A program made the position numbers and the translations under genes. The notes under the pieces are model-generated. The model searched no databases. It saw only the letters and a list, made by a program, of their open reading frames with translations, and was not told the DNA's origin. From Flavobacteriales bacterium UBA7612 (GTDB taxonomy: Bacteria > Bacteroidota > Bacteroidia > Flavobacteriales > Weeksellaceae), in assembly GCA_002484335.1 (NCBI GenBank), contig DLJQ01000005.1, positions 20,906-84,905 of the forward strand: a DNA stretch of 64,000 nucleotides, in the 5' to 3' direction. Shown here piece by piece: positions 8,376 through 17,771 of the stretch (the first letter of the stretch is position 1; the number at the start of each line of letters is the position of its first letter).

Positions 8376-9734
8376 ATGGTAATAATTGAATTTTTAAAGA
8401 ATAAATTATTTAATCTAGATAGTAGAAGTTATAAAATGATTATAAATATTTTCTTATCTTTTTTATTTAAAGGAGGAAACATGGTAATTAATTTTATATT
8501 GGTTCCAATAACAATTAATTTATTAACATCTAACGAATATGGTTTATGGCTTACTTTGAGTTCAATTATTGCCTGGTTTGGAATATCTGATATTGGATTA
8601 GGTAATGGTCTTCGTAATAGATTTGCAGAAGCAGTAGCAAATAATGATAAATATAAAGCTAGAGAATATGTAAGTACAACTTACTTTGTAATATCAGTAT
8701 TTATAATCATTGTGTGGTCTTTATTTTCATTTATAAATATTTATATTGATTGGACTAGTTTACTAAATTTAGATAGTACTTTAAAAGAAGATTTATCGCA
8801 GACAATGTTTATTTTAATAAGTTTTTTTTCAGTTCAATTTATTGTAAATATAATCAACACTATTTTATATGCTAATCAAGAGCCAGGAAGAGTCGCAAAA
8901 AATAGTTTTTTAGGTAATCTATTAGTGTTGATTTGTATACAAGTACTAGTTTTATTAAAAATAAAAGGATCGTTAGTCTTGTTTGCTATTATAACTAATA
9001 TTTTTCCTCTGATAGTAACCCTTATATTAACATTTATTATGTTTAATGGTTCATTAAAGGATTATAGGCCATCATTAAAGTTAGTAAGATTAAAATATAT
9101 GAATGATCTTATGAATTTAGGATTAAAATTCTTTTTTATTCAAATTTCAATGATCTTTATTTTACAGTCTACAAATATTTTAATAACAAGATTATTAGGA
9201 GCTAATGAGGTAACCGTTTTTAATATTGCTTATAGATACTTTTCTATTCCACTTACAATTTCATTAATAATTTTTTCTCCTCTATGGAGCGCATTTACTG
9301 ATGCTTATAGTAAAAATGATTTTAATTGGATAAAAAAAATTTATGTCAAAGCAAATTATTTTATGGCATGTATTATTTTTTCATATATAATATTTTTTTT
9401 ATTAAGTGATTATATTTATAATATATGGATAGGTAAGAAAGTCATAATACCTTTTAAAGTTTCTTTTTTAATGATGATTTATATGATATTTTTAACTTAT
9501 TTTTCATCATTTATACTTTTAATAAATGGAATAGGGAAATTAAAAATTCAATTATACTTGTATGTTATATCAGCTCCTATTTATATATTTTTAGCAAATA
9601 TATTAGGTACTAAATATGAACTAAACGGTATTATTATTTCTAATATAATAATTTATTTGATTTTTAGTTTTTTTACGTATTATCAGTTAAATAAATTGAT
9701 AAATAATAAAGCAAAAGGAATTTGGAATAAATAG
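8376..9734 (+). CDS. wzx: Polysaccharide flippase (Wzx type)
   Basis: This 452-residue integral membrane protein has about 12-14 hydrophobic segments spread over the full length. The N-terminal part contains PITINLLTSNEYGLWLT and GLGNGLRNRFAEA, patterns typical of the polysaccharide transport (PST/Wzx) branch of the MATE-like superfamily. It should flip the undecaprenyl-linked repeat unit across the inner membrane. It is followed after 3 bases by the polymerase gene, the usual pairing. Base composition is markedly more A+T-rich than in the sugar-nucleotide genes, as is common for serotype-specific genes. Confidence 0.8.
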   Translation: MVIIEFLKNKLFNLDSRSYKMIINIFLSFLFKGGNMVINFILVPITINLLTSNEYGLWLTLSSIIAWFGISDIGLGNGLRNRFAEAVANNDKYKAREYVSTTYFVISVFIIIVWSLFSFINIYIDWTSLLNLDSTLKEDLSQTMFILISFFSVQFIVNIINTILYANQEPGRVAKNSFLGNLLVLICIQVLVLLKIKGSLVLFAIITNIFPLIVTLILTFIMFNGSLKDYRPSLKLVRLKYMNDLMNLGLKFFFIQISMIFILQSTNILITRLLGANEVTVFNIAYRYFSIPLTISLIIFSPLWSAFTDAYSKNDFNWIKKIYVKANYFMACIIFSYIIFFLLSDYIYNIWIGKKVIIPFKVSFLMMIYMIFLTYFSSFILLINGIGKLKIQLYLYVISAPIYIFLANILGTKYELNGIIISNIIIYLIFSFFTYYQLNKLINNKAKGIWNK

Positions 9735-9737
9735 GTT

Positions 9738-10937
9738 ATGACAAATAGTAATATTAAAACATTTTTATTTTCATTATTTTCAGGAGCTAGAATAAATTTA
9801 ATTGGTCAACTTTTTGGTTCTGAAGTTTTTGCTTTGTTATTTCTTCCGTATAAAAAAATTTTTAGTTTTTTTAGAATTTATCCATTTAAGCAATTAACTA
9901 TTCCTTATTTATTTTTTATTATAGCTTTAATAATAAGCGATATTTTTATAAATAATACAGGGGTAGATAATTTTTTAAGAGGTTGGGCTAGCGTTATTTT
10001 TTCTTTAATTCAATTAATTTTTTTATTTACGTTATTTACAAAATCAGAGAATAATTATAATATATTTTTGATAAGTTCAGCAATATCTTTTTTTATTTTT
10101 AGACCAGAAATGAATAGCGAATTTGTTTTAGAAGGTAATGATTTTAAAGTATATTACATGGCGGGAGTAAACTATTTGATATTATTTATAGGATACTATT
10201 TAGGTAAGAAAAAAGCAATGTATGTTTTTGTATTATTTTTTAGTTATTCATTGTTTTGTATGATTGCTGACGCTAGATCAAATGGAGTAGTTTATTTTTT
10301 TACAGGTCTTTTATTAATTATAAAGATGAAAAAAATTAAATTAACAAAAGATAAACTTGTTATGATTTTTTTGTTAATTCTTATTATTGGTTATTGTAGT
10401 TATATAATATATGTAAATAGTGTATTAAAAGGAGAAATAGGAGGTTCTAATGCTCAACAATTAAAATCATTAAATAATCCTTATAATCCAATTGAATTAA
10501 TTGTAACAGGAAGAAAAGAAGCTTTATTTCCTATTTATCCAATTAAAGATCATTTTGTTTTCGGCTTAGGCTCATGGGCTGAAGATAATTCCGGAAAATA
10601 TATAAAACTATATAATTCAATGAATGATGGACAACCTAGAGAAAGTAAACTTATTCCAGCTCATTCAATATTTTTTGCAACTTGGTTATGGTCAGGTATT
10701 CTTGGAGTTATTTCAGTAGTATTAATTTATTTTAGAGCTTTTAAAATGGCTTTCACTTTATATACGAAAACGAATAAACGAATACTTATACTTATTATAC
10801 CTTTATTATTTGACCAAATATGGAATTTTTTCTTTTCTCCAATGGGACATATGAGAATTTCATCACCTTTCTTTTTAGCTATAACAGCTATTGAATTTTA
10901 TAAATATATTAAATATGATAAAAAAACCTCTCTTTAG
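9738..10937 (+). CDS. wzy: Probable O-antigen/capsule polymerase (Wzy type)
   Basis: This 399-residue protein is almost entirely hydrophobic, with about ten predicted membrane spans. A larger loop around residues 230-300 includes TGRKEALFPIYPIKDHFVFGLGSWAED and APAHS-like residues before the last spans, the layout of Wzy polymerases. Sequence conservation in this family is poor, so the call rests on topology, on position right after wzx and before a glycosyltransferase, and on the lack of another candidate. The product would join repeat units in the periplasm. Its 3' end overlaps the next gene by 23 bases. Confidence 0.65.
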   Translation: MTNSNIKTFLFSLFSGARINLIGQLFGSEVFALLFLPYKKIFSFFRIYPFKQLTIPYLFFIIALIISDIFINNTGVDNFLRGWASVIFSLIQLIFLFTLFTKSENNYNIFLISSAISFFIFRPEMNSEFVLEGNDFKVYYMAGVNYLILFIGYYLGKKKAMYVFVLFFSYSLFCMIADARSNGVVYFFTGLLLIIKMKKIKLTKDKLVMIFLLILIIGYCSYIIYVNSVLKGEIGGSNAQQLKSLNNPYNPIELIVTGRKEALFPIYPIKDHFVFGLGSWAEDNSGKYIKLYNSMNDGQPRESKLIPAHSIFFATWLWSGILGVISVVLIYFRAFKMAFTLYTKTNKRILILIIPLLFDQIWNFFFSPMGHMRISSPFFLAITAIEFYKYIKYDKKTSL

Positions 10938-11730
10938 TATTGTAATTGTTAATTATAATTATGGTAAATTTCTTAAACAAGCTATAGAATCAGTAATTAA
11001 TCAAAAATTTAATAATTATGAATTAATAATTATTGACGGAGGTAGTACTGATGATAGTGTAGATATTATTAAATCTTTTGAATCACATATTTCTTATTGG
11101 ATATCAGAAAAAGATAATGGGCAAAGTGATGCTTTTAATAAAGGCTTTTCAAAAGCTAATGGTGAATTTTATTTTTGGCTTAATGCAGATGATATTTTAA
11201 TGCCTAATAGTCTTATTAATATTTCTAATTATTTAAATAAAGATAATAAATGTAAGTGGATTGCGGCAAATACAGTTTTCTTTAATGAAGACAATGAAAT
11301 ATTAAGATGTAGAAGAGGTATAAAATGGAAAGATTTTTTAATTAAACAAGGGCCTATATATGTTTATGGACCTTCTACAATTTTCCATAAAGAATTATAT
11401 AATAAAGCAAATGGCTTTGACGAAGGATTATATTATACAATGGATACAGATTTATGGATGAGATTTTCTAATTTAGGGTATAAATTTTATAGATTACCAA
11501 AATATGTTTGGGGTTTAAGAATTCATAATGAATCAAAGACATCACACGCTTTTACGAATATGGCAAATCCAAAATTTGAAAAAGAAAGATTATATATTCA
11601 ATCAAAAAATAATTGGACTTATAAATCCCAAAAAATAATATTTCAAAAAATATATAAAATTTTAAGTGGTACGTATTTATTCTCCTATATCGATACGTTA
11701 AATTATAAAAATACAAAATTACAAAAATGA
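10915..11730 (+). CDS. Glycosyltransferase family 2
   Basis: This 271-residue GT-A glycosyltransferase has SIVIVNYNYGKFLKQAIESV at the N-terminus, IIDGGSTDDSVDII, SEKDNGQSDAFNKG and LNADD (the metal-binding DxD-like motif) in family order. I chose ATG 10915 over an in-frame TTG at 10891, because the protein then starts just before the GT2 strand and overlaps wzy by only 23 bases. The donor sugar is unknown. It overlaps the next gene by 4 bases (ATGA). The protein is likely cytoplasmic and associated with the membrane face. Confidence 0.85.
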   Translation: MIKKPLFSIVIVNYNYGKFLKQAIESVINQKFNNYELIIIDGGSTDDSVDIIKSFESHISYWISEKDNGQSDAFNKGFSKANGEFYFWLNADDILMPNSLINISNYLNKDNKCKWIAANTVFFNEDNEILRCRRGIKWKDFLIKQGPIYVYGPSTIFHKELYNKANGFDEGLYYTMDTDLWMRFSNLGYKFYRLPKYVWGLRIHNESKTSHAFTNMANPKFEKERLYIQSKNNWTYKSQKIIFQKIYKILSGTYLFSYIDTLNYKNTKLQK

Positions 11731-12395
11731 AAATAATCATTCAGGTGTTATTTTTCATGTTTCCATGGAAAATAAGAAGAATTTTATTAAATAAAATTTT
11801 TAAATATGATATACATAAAACATCTAAAATAGGATATTCAATTATTCTTTCAAAAAAATTACTTATGGAAAAGCATTCTAGAATAGGTAATTTCTCTTTT
11901 TGTCAGGGTATTGATTTATTGCATTTAAAAGAATATGGTAGGTTAGGAACTTTTAATTACATCACAGGTTATTCATCTTATTTGAAAAGTCATTTTTCTC
12001 ATGTTAAAAATCGAAAATGTGAATTTATTATAGGTAAACATAGTGCAGTAACTTCTAGACATTTTTTAGATGCAACTGCAGGAATATATATAGGTAATTA
12101 CACAACTTTTGCTGGTATTAAATCTCAGATATTAACCCATAGTATTGATATTGAGTTGAATATACAAGATGCCGAGATGGTAGAAATAGGTGATTATTGT
12201 TTTGTAGGTACGGCTTGTATTTTTTTGAAAGGGTCTAAACTTCCTAATAATAGTATTTTAGGAGCTAATTCATTACTTAATAAAAAAAATGAAAAAGAAT
12301 GTGCTTTATATGGAGGTGTCCCAGCAAGATATATAAAAGATATACCTATAGAAAAATATAAGTATTTTCAAAGAAAAATAGGTTTTGTAAAATAA
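11727..12395 (+). CDS. Left-handed beta-helix acyltransferase
   Basis: This 222-residue protein belongs to the hexapeptide-repeat transferases. Imperfect I-G-x-x repeats occur through the middle (IGNFSF, IGKHSAV, IGNYTTF, IGDYCFVGT) and the chain ends with LGANSLLN and YGGVPARYIK, the usual C-terminal coil. The His in the ILTHSID segment is a candidate catalytic residue. It probably O-acetylates or otherwise acylates a sugar of the repeat unit. The N-terminus is basic and hydrophobic. It is translationally coupled to the GT2 gene before it by ATGA. Confidence 0.7.
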   Translation: MKIIIQVLFFMFPWKIRRILLNKIFKYDIHKTSKIGYSIILSKKLLMEKHSRIGNFSFCQGIDLLHLKEYGRLGTFNYITGYSSYLKSHFSHVKNRKCEFIIGKHSAVTSRHFLDATAGIYIGNYTTFAGIKSQILTHSIDIELNIQDAEMVEIGDYCFVGTACIFLKGSKLPNNSILGANSLLNKKNEKECALYGGVPARYIKDIPIEKYKYFQRKIGFVK

Positions 12396-12399
12396 TTTT

Positions 12400-13554
12400 A
12401 TGAAGATAGTCCATTGTATATCTTCATTAGATATTTCAACCGGAGGACCGGCAAGAAGCTCTACAAGTTTGATTAATGAGTTATTATTAGATTCAAGTAT
12501 TTCGACAATAGATGTTTTGACTTTATTATCTAACCAACCAATTATAAATCAATGTATTAATGATAAAGGGAATATTCAGTTTTTTTCACCTTCAATTTCT
12601 AAGTATTCTAAAGGTCTAAAAAAATATTTGAATAAATCTAAAGAATCAGATATTTATCATGCACATGGTATATGGGGATTAACAATGCATCAAGTTGTTA
12701 AAGAAGCAAGGAAGTATGAAAAACCTTATATTATTTCTGCTAGAGGAATGTTAGAACCTTGGTCTATGCAGCAAAGTAGACTAAAGAAAAAACTTGCAAT
12801 GTTTTTGTACCAACATAAAGATTTAAAAAATGCAGCATGTATACATGCTACGGCATTATCAGAAGCAGAAAGTATACGAAATTTAGGTTATAAAAATCCA
12901 ATTGCAGTTATTCCGAATGGGATTGATTTATCTGAATATCCTCTGAAAGAGAAAAAAAATGAAATAAGTGATAGAAAAAAAACACTGCTTTTTTTATCAC
13001 GCATTCATCCTAAAAAAGGAATTGAAATTCTTTTAGAGACTTGGGAAAATATTTCAAAAGTAAATAGAAAAGACTGGCAAATAGAGATAGCAGGAAATGG
13101 AGAGGAAAGTTATATCAAAGAATTAGATGATAAAATTGTTAATCTCGGTCTACAAGACTCTGTAAAAATTATAGGACCTCAATTTGGAGATGAAAAAATT
13201 GAAACCTATCACCGTGCAGATTTATTTATTTTACCGACCTATTCAGAAAATTTTGGAATGGTAGTAGCAGAAGCCTTGGCTTGTGGAGTACCAGTAATTA
13301 CAACTAAAGGAACTCCATGGGAAGATTTGAAGCAATATCAATCTGGTGCTTGGATTGATATAGGAGTAGAACCTTTAAAACAATGTTTAGAACAATATTT
13401 AATAAAAGATAGATCTGAATTACAACAAATGGGAGTAAACGGAAGAAAGTTGGTAGAAGATAAATATTCTATTCAATCTGTTGCTAAACAATTTATAGAA
13501 TTGTACCAATGGATGATATATAAAAATAATAAACCAAATTTTGTAATAGCATGA
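12400..13554 (+). CDS. Glycosyltransferase family 4
   Basis: This 384-residue GT-B enzyme has an N-terminal STGGPARSS loop, SARGMLEPWSM near residue 120, and a C-terminal GT1/GT4 domain that starts at LLFLSRIHPKKG. The donor-binding segment PTYSENFGMVVAEALACGVPVITT (around residues 280-305) contains the E-x7-E motif. It adds one sugar to the lipid-linked repeat unit, with donor unknown. It is closely similar in layout to the next gene and overlaps it by 4 bases, so the pair may have arisen by duplication. Confidence 0.87.
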   Translation: MKIVHCISSLDISTGGPARSSTSLINELLLDSSISTIDVLTLLSNQPIINQCINDKGNIQFFSPSISKYSKGLKKYLNKSKESDIYHAHGIWGLTMHQVVKEARKYEKPYIISARGMLEPWSMQQSRLKKKLAMFLYQHKDLKNAACIHATALSEAESIRNLGYKNPIAVIPNGIDLSEYPLKEKKNEISDRKKTLLFLSRIHPKKGIEILLETWENISKVNRKDWQIEIAGNGEESYIKELDDKIVNLGLQDSVKIIGPQFGDEKIETYHRADLFILPTYSENFGMVVAEALACGVPVITTKGTPWEDLKQYQSGAWIDIGVEPLKQCLEQYLIKDRSELQQMGVNGRKLVEDKYSIQSVAKQFIELYQWMIYKNNKPNFVIA

Positions 13555-14687
13555 AAATTATTCAATTAATTTCTGAGATAGATAATGAATCTAATGGCGT
13601 TGCTAATTCCGCACCAAATTTAACATTAGAATTAAATAATTTAGTAGATGATGTTAATATTTTTACATTTAGTAATAATACAGATAAGTGGAATAAAATA
13701 AATGTTGAGGTCTTTCCTATATGGGGGAAAAAATTGAATAATTCTTTTCAATTTTCACCGAAATTATATAGTACATTAAAAAATAATATTAATAATACTG
13801 ATATTATCCACTGTCATGGTACACGTGTTTTTCCTTTTATAGTTCCCTTTTATATTAATAGATCTAAATCAAATTGTAAAATAATTATCTCTCCAAGAGG
13901 ATCTTTTTGTGATTTTATAATAGGACAAAATAAAAAACAAAAATTTATTTCAGATTATTTTTTGGGTAATATGAAAGCTCTACACAATGCAGATATGTTT
14001 CATGCGACTTCTTATCAAGAATATGAAGAAATTAGAAAATTAGGATTAAATCAACCTGTAGCTATTATTTCAAATGGAATAGTATTTAATGATAGGATTG
14101 ATATAGAAAAGAAAAAAACGTTATTATTTCTTTCAAGAATAGATAGAAAAAAAAATATAGAAACATTACTTAAAGCCTGGAGTATAATAAAAGATGAGTT
14201 TAAAGATTGGAATCTTAAAATTGTAGGATCAGGTGAATCTAATTATTTTAAAAGCTTAACAGATTTATCAGTAGAATTAAAGAATGAAAGAGTTAGATTT
14301 TTAGGAGAAATTAAAGGAAAAGAAAAATTTGATTTAATGGCTAGTTCAAGTCTTTTTATATTGCCATCATTCAATGAAAATTTTGGAAATGTTATTGTAG
14401 AATCACTCTCTTTTGAAACACCTGTAATAACAACTAAGGGAACACCTTGGGAAAGTGTAGTAGAAAAAGAATGTGGATGGTGGATTTCTACAGATTTAGA
14501 TGAGGTTGTAACACAGTTAAGAGATTCTATGTCAATGTCCATAGGTGATTTACATACAATGGGTAAAAACGGTAGAGAATGGATTAATAAGGAATTTTTG
14601 TGGAATTTTAAAGCTAAACAAATGTTACAAGCTTATAATTGGATTACTGGTAAAGATTCAGCTAAACCAGATTTTATTATTTTATAA
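13551..14687 (+). CDS. Glycosyltransferase family 4
   Basis: This 378-residue GT-B enzyme is similar to its upstream neighbour: NGVANSAPNLTLEL at the N-terminus, SPRGSFCDFI, LLFLSRIDRKKNIETLLKAW, and PSFNENFGNVIVESLSFETP with the E-x7-E motif. Both proteins share KGTPWE after that motif and end with a short PDFIIL or PNFVIA-like tail, which supports descent from one ancestor. The donor is unknown. The start overlaps the upstream stop (ATGA). Confidence 0.86.
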   Translation: MKIIQLISEIDNESNGVANSAPNLTLELNNLVDDVNIFTFSNNTDKWNKINVEVFPIWGKKLNNSFQFSPKLYSTLKNNINNTDIIHCHGTRVFPFIVPFYINRSKSNCKIIISPRGSFCDFIIGQNKKQKFISDYFLGNMKALHNADMFHATSYQEYEEIRKLGLNQPVAIISNGIVFNDRIDIEKKKTLLFLSRIDRKKNIETLLKAWSIIKDEFKDWNLKIVGSGESNYFKSLTDLSVELKNERVRFLGEIKGKEKFDLMASSSLFILPSFNENFGNVIVESLSFETPVITTKGTPWESVVEKECGWWISTDLDEVVTQLRDSMSMSIGDLHTMGKNGREWINKEFLWNFKAKQMLQAYNWITGKDSAKPDFIIL

Positions 14688-14693
14688 AAAAGT

Positions 14694-15230
14694 ATGGATT
14701 TATCAAATTATAAAGAATCTAAGCCTAAAAATTTTAAAAGAATTTTATGGTATATTGTTAATGGAACTATTTTTAGATGTTTACCATCTGTATATTTGAA
14801 ATATTTTAGAAATTTATTATTGAGATTATTTGGAGCAAAAATTCCTATGGGGGTATTAGTTTATCCATCATGTAAAATTTATGCTCCTTGGAATTTAGAA
14901 ATGAAAGAATATAGTTGTATTGGACCTAATACAGAAATTTATAATAAAGCTAAAATTACTATTGGTAAAAATAGTGTTATATCTCAAGGTGCTTTTTTAT
15001 GTTCTGCATCACATGACGTTAATGATAAAAATCATTCTTTAATTATAAAACCAATAATTTTAGAAGATAAAGCATGGGTAGGTGCTGATGCTTTTATAGG
15101 AATGGGAGTAACAATAGGAGAGGGAGCTGTAGTTGGTGCAAGAGCTGCAGTTTTCAAGAATGTTGAACCATGGACAATTGTAGGTGGAAATCCTGCTAAA
15201 TTCATAAAAAATAGAGTAATTAATGAGTAA
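14694..15230 (+). CDS. WcaF-like O-acetyltransferase
   Basis: This 178-residue hexapeptide-repeat acetyltransferase resembles colanic-acid WcaF. PSCKIYAPWNLEM and YSCIGPNTEIYNKAKITIG precede the beta-helix, ASHDVND contains the probable catalytic His, and GADAFIGMGVTIGEGAVVGARA with GGNPAKFIKNR closes the domain. It should transfer acetyl from acetyl-CoA to a sugar hydroxyl. It starts 6 bases after the GT4 gene and overlaps the next gene by 8 bases. Confidence 0.82.
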   Translation: MDLSNYKESKPKNFKRILWYIVNGTIFRCLPSVYLKYFRNLLLRLFGAKIPMGVLVYPSCKIYAPWNLEMKEYSCIGPNTEIYNKAKITIGKNSVISQGAFLCSASHDVNDKNHSLIIKPIILEDKAWVGADAFIGMGVTIGEGAVVGARAAVFKNVEPWTIVGGNPAKFIKNRVINE

Positions 15231-16143
15231 TCAATCTTCACTTACAGCAATAGTACTTACTTATAATGAAGAATTACATTTAGAAAGATGTTTACAATCA
15301 TTACAAAGCGTTTGTTCAGATATTGTAATTGTAGATTCTTATTCTACAGATAAAACAAAGCAAATAGCAAAAAAATACAATGCACGCTTTTTTCAAAATG
15401 CTTGGACAAATCACGCTACACAGTTAAACTGGGGAATTGATAATACAGCTATAAAAACAGATTGGGTTATTCGTGTAGATGCAGATGAATATTTATCAGA
15501 AACATTACAAAAAGAAATTCAAGAAAAATTATCTATTCAGAAACATAATATAACAGGAATTAGAGTAAAACGTTTGATGTATTTTTTCGACCAACCACTA
15601 AAAAAATCAGGTATGTATCCTATATGGCACCTTAAAATATGGAGAAATGGGATGGCTCATTGTGAACAAAGATGGATGGATGAACGAATGAAACTTTCTT
15701 CAGGAGAAATTGCTTCTATTGATGGAGATCTTATTGACCATAATTTAAACAATTTAACTTGGTGGACAGCAAAACATAATGGTTATGCAACAAGAGAAGC
15801 GATAGATATATTAGATAAAATATATGGTTTTACGTCTGCAGAAATTGTGAAGGGTAAATTTTTTGGTTCTTCTGAAGAACGAAGAAGATGGTTAAAAGAG
15901 CGTTACTTAAAATTACCATTATTTGTACGACCTTTTATATTCTTTTTAATAAGATATTTTTTTCAATTAGGATTTATTGAAGGGAAAAGAGGTTTTATTT
16001 GGAATGTTTTACAATGTTTTTGGTATCGTTTTTTAGTGGATGCTAAAATTTATGAAGCGTATTACAAAGCTGGAAAAAATAAAGAAAAACTTATTCAGTT
16101 TTTTAAAGATGAATATGGATACGATGTTACAAAAGTCAGTTAA
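15223..16143 (+). CDS. Glycosyltransferase family 2 (WaaE/KdtX-like)
   Basis: This 306-residue GT2 has TAIVLTYNEELHLERCLQSL at its start, VDSYSTDKT, and RVDADEYLS, the DxD motif. The second half has WHLKIWRNGMAHCE, DHNLNNLTWWTAKHNGYA and a hydrophobic stretch near residues 225-250, which places it with the WaaE/KdtX-type transferases found in LPS core and capsule clusters. The donor sugar is not readable. It overlaps the acetyltransferase gene by 8 bases and is followed 6 bases later by another GT2 gene. Confidence 0.83.
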   Translation: MSNQSSLTAIVLTYNEELHLERCLQSLQSVCSDIVIVDSYSTDKTKQIAKKYNARFFQNAWTNHATQLNWGIDNTAIKTDWVIRVDADEYLSETLQKEIQEKLSIQKHNITGIRVKRLMYFFDQPLKKSGMYPIWHLKIWRNGMAHCEQRWMDERMKLSSGEIASIDGDLIDHNLNNLTWWTAKHNGYATREAIDILDKIYGFTSAEIVKGKFFGSSEERRRWLKERYLKLPLFVRPFIFFLIRYFFQLGFIEGKRGFIWNVLQCFWYRFLVDAKIYEAYYKAGKNKEKLIQFFKDEYGYDVTKVS

Positions 16144-16149
16144 AAAATA

Positions 16150-16890
16150 ATGAAAATATCAATAATTACAGTTTGCTGGAATGCATCAGCTACATTAGAA
16201 GAAACAATAAAGTCAGTTGCTTCACAATCCTATAACGATATCGAATATATCATTGTTGATGGCGGAAGTACAGATTCTTCAGTAGATATTATAAAAAAAT
16301 ATTCTAATGTTATTGACAAATGGGTTTCTGAAAAGGATAAAGGTCTATATGATGCTATGAATAAAGGTGTTGCCATGGCTACAGGAGATTATATTGGTAT
16401 TTTGAATGCTGATGATACTTTTTTTGAAAAGAATACAATAGAAAAAGTAGCCAAATTTTTACAAGATAATCCTTTAGATGCTTGTGTAGGTGATATTGTA
16501 CAGCATAAAAATGGAAAAATAATAAGAAAATATTCTTCTAAAAATTGGATTCCAGAAAAATTAAAAATTGGATTCATGGCTCCTCATCCATCAATATTTT
16601 TCAAAAAAGAGCTGTTCCAAAAGTTTGGAGACTATAAATTAGGATATAAAATAGCTGCCGATTATGAATTGATAATCCGATATTTTATTAAACATGCCAT
16701 TACTTGGAAATACTCAGGGATTACAACTACATCAATGTCAGTTGGTGGTGCGAGTAGTTCTGGTCTTAGTAGTTATAATAAAATAACGGAAGAAGTTGCA
16801 AAAGCTTTTACAGATAATAATATTTCATATTCTCCTTTTAAGGTAAAATATCGTGTTTTTTGGAAGATTTTTGATTTCTTAAAAAAATAG
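16150..16890 (+). CDS. Glycosyltransferase family 2 (WcaE-like)
   Basis: This 246-residue GT2 has SIITVCWNASATLEETIKSV, VDGGSTDSSVDII, SEKDKGLYDAMNKG and LNADD, the canonical order for the WcaE-like branch, and PHPSIFFKKELF near residue 150. Length is typical. It is one of five glycosyltransferases besides the initiating transferase, which suggests a repeat unit of up to about six sugars. It is followed after 8 bases by the aldose-epimerase-like gene. Confidence 0.85.
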   Translation: MKISIITVCWNASATLEETIKSVASQSYNDIEYIIVDGGSTDSSVDIIKKYSNVIDKWVSEKDKGLYDAMNKGVAMATGDYIGILNADDTFFEKNTIEKVAKFLQDNPLDACVGDIVQHKNGKIIRKYSSKNWIPEKLKIGFMAPHPSIFFKKELFQKFGDYKLGYKIAADYELIIRYFIKHAITWKYSGITTTSMSVGGASSSGLSSYNKITEEVAKAFTDNNISYSPFKVKYRVFWKIFDFLKK

Positions 16891-16898
16891 AATAATTC

Positions 16899-17765
16899 AT
16901 GAAGATTGAAAATGATTTTTTAAGAGTAGAATTTTCTTTGAAAGGAGCAGAATTAAAATCTATTTTTAATAAAAAAAATAAGAAAGAGATTCTTTGGCAA
17001 GCAGATCCAAAGTTTTGGGCAAAATCAAGCCCTATTCTGTTTCCTATTGTAGGAGCTTTAAAAAATGATAAGTATACCTATTTAGATAAGCAATATTCAC
17101 TTTCAAGACATGGATTTGCGAGAGATATGGTTTTTGATAAGATAGAAAATAATGAGAGTAAAATTATTTTTAGTTTAAAATCAAATAAGGATACAATTAA
17201 GATTTATCCTTTTCAATTTGATTTACAAATAATTTATTCATTAGATTCAAATCGACTAAACGTAGACTATATTGTAAAAAATTTAGAAAAAGAGAATGAT
17301 CTATTATTTTCTTTAGGAGCTCATCCTGCTTTTAATATAGAAGTAAACGACGATAAAAATTATTCTGATTATGAAATTTATTTTCCTTCAGATGAATTTT
17401 TAGAAATCAATCAATTAACGAATAATTTAATAGCTGAAAATAAGAAAATTATAAATCTTAATAATAAGAAGTTAGATTTATCCTATCAATTATTCGAAAG
17501 TGATGCATTAGTTATGACTAACCTAAAAAGTGAATCTCTTATCTTAAGAAATAAAATAGATAATGATTCATTGATATTTAGTTTTAACAATTTTCCTTTT
17601 TTTGGAATTTGGGCAGCAAAGAATGCAAATTTTGTTTGTTTAGAACCTTGGTCAGGTATAGCTGATTTTGAAAATCATAATCAACATCTAGAACAAAAAG
17701 TAGGAATATTAAAATTATCTTCTACAGAAAATTGGAAAGCAAATTGGTTTATAGAAATATCTTAA
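16899..17765 (+). CDS. Aldose 1-epimerase family protein (LacX-like)
   Basis: This 288-residue beta-sandwich protein resembles the LacX/YeaD branch of the galactose mutarotase superfamily. PILFPIVGALKNDKYTY and SRHGFARDM (about residues 45-80) match the N-terminal active-site region, SLGAHPAFNIE carries the second conserved His, and CLEPWSGIADF carries the catalytic Glu. It may interconvert anomers of a free sugar or sugar phosphate. Such proteins are not standard members of Wzx/Wzy loci. Gaps of 8 and 6 bases on either side suggest cotranscription, so a role in this pathway is possible but not shown. Confidence 0.75.
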   Translation: MKIENDFLRVEFSLKGAELKSIFNKKNKKEILWQADPKFWAKSSPILFPIVGALKNDKYTYLDKQYSLSRHGFARDMVFDKIENNESKIIFSLKSNKDTIKIYPFQFDLQIIYSLDSNRLNVDYIVKNLEKENDLLFSLGAHPAFNIEVNDDKNYSDYEIYFPSDEFLEINQLTNNLIAENKKIINLNNKKLDLSYQLFESDALVMTNLKSESLILRNKIDNDSLIFSFNNFPFFGIWAAKNANFVCLEPWSGIADFENHNQHLEQKVGILKLSSTENWKANWFIEIS

Positions 17766-17771
17766 TCACTC

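Noticed and set aside
14545..14799. An 84-codon frame overlapping the end of a GT4 gene and the start of the acetyltransferase gene
   Set aside because: It starts with TTG, overlaps two well-supported genes in another frame and shows no recognisable domain.
16899..17765. Aldose-epimerase-like gene as a sugar-nucleotide epimerase
   Set aside because: It lacks a Rossmann fold and NAD motif, and its conserved residues are those of galactose mutarotase-like proteins.
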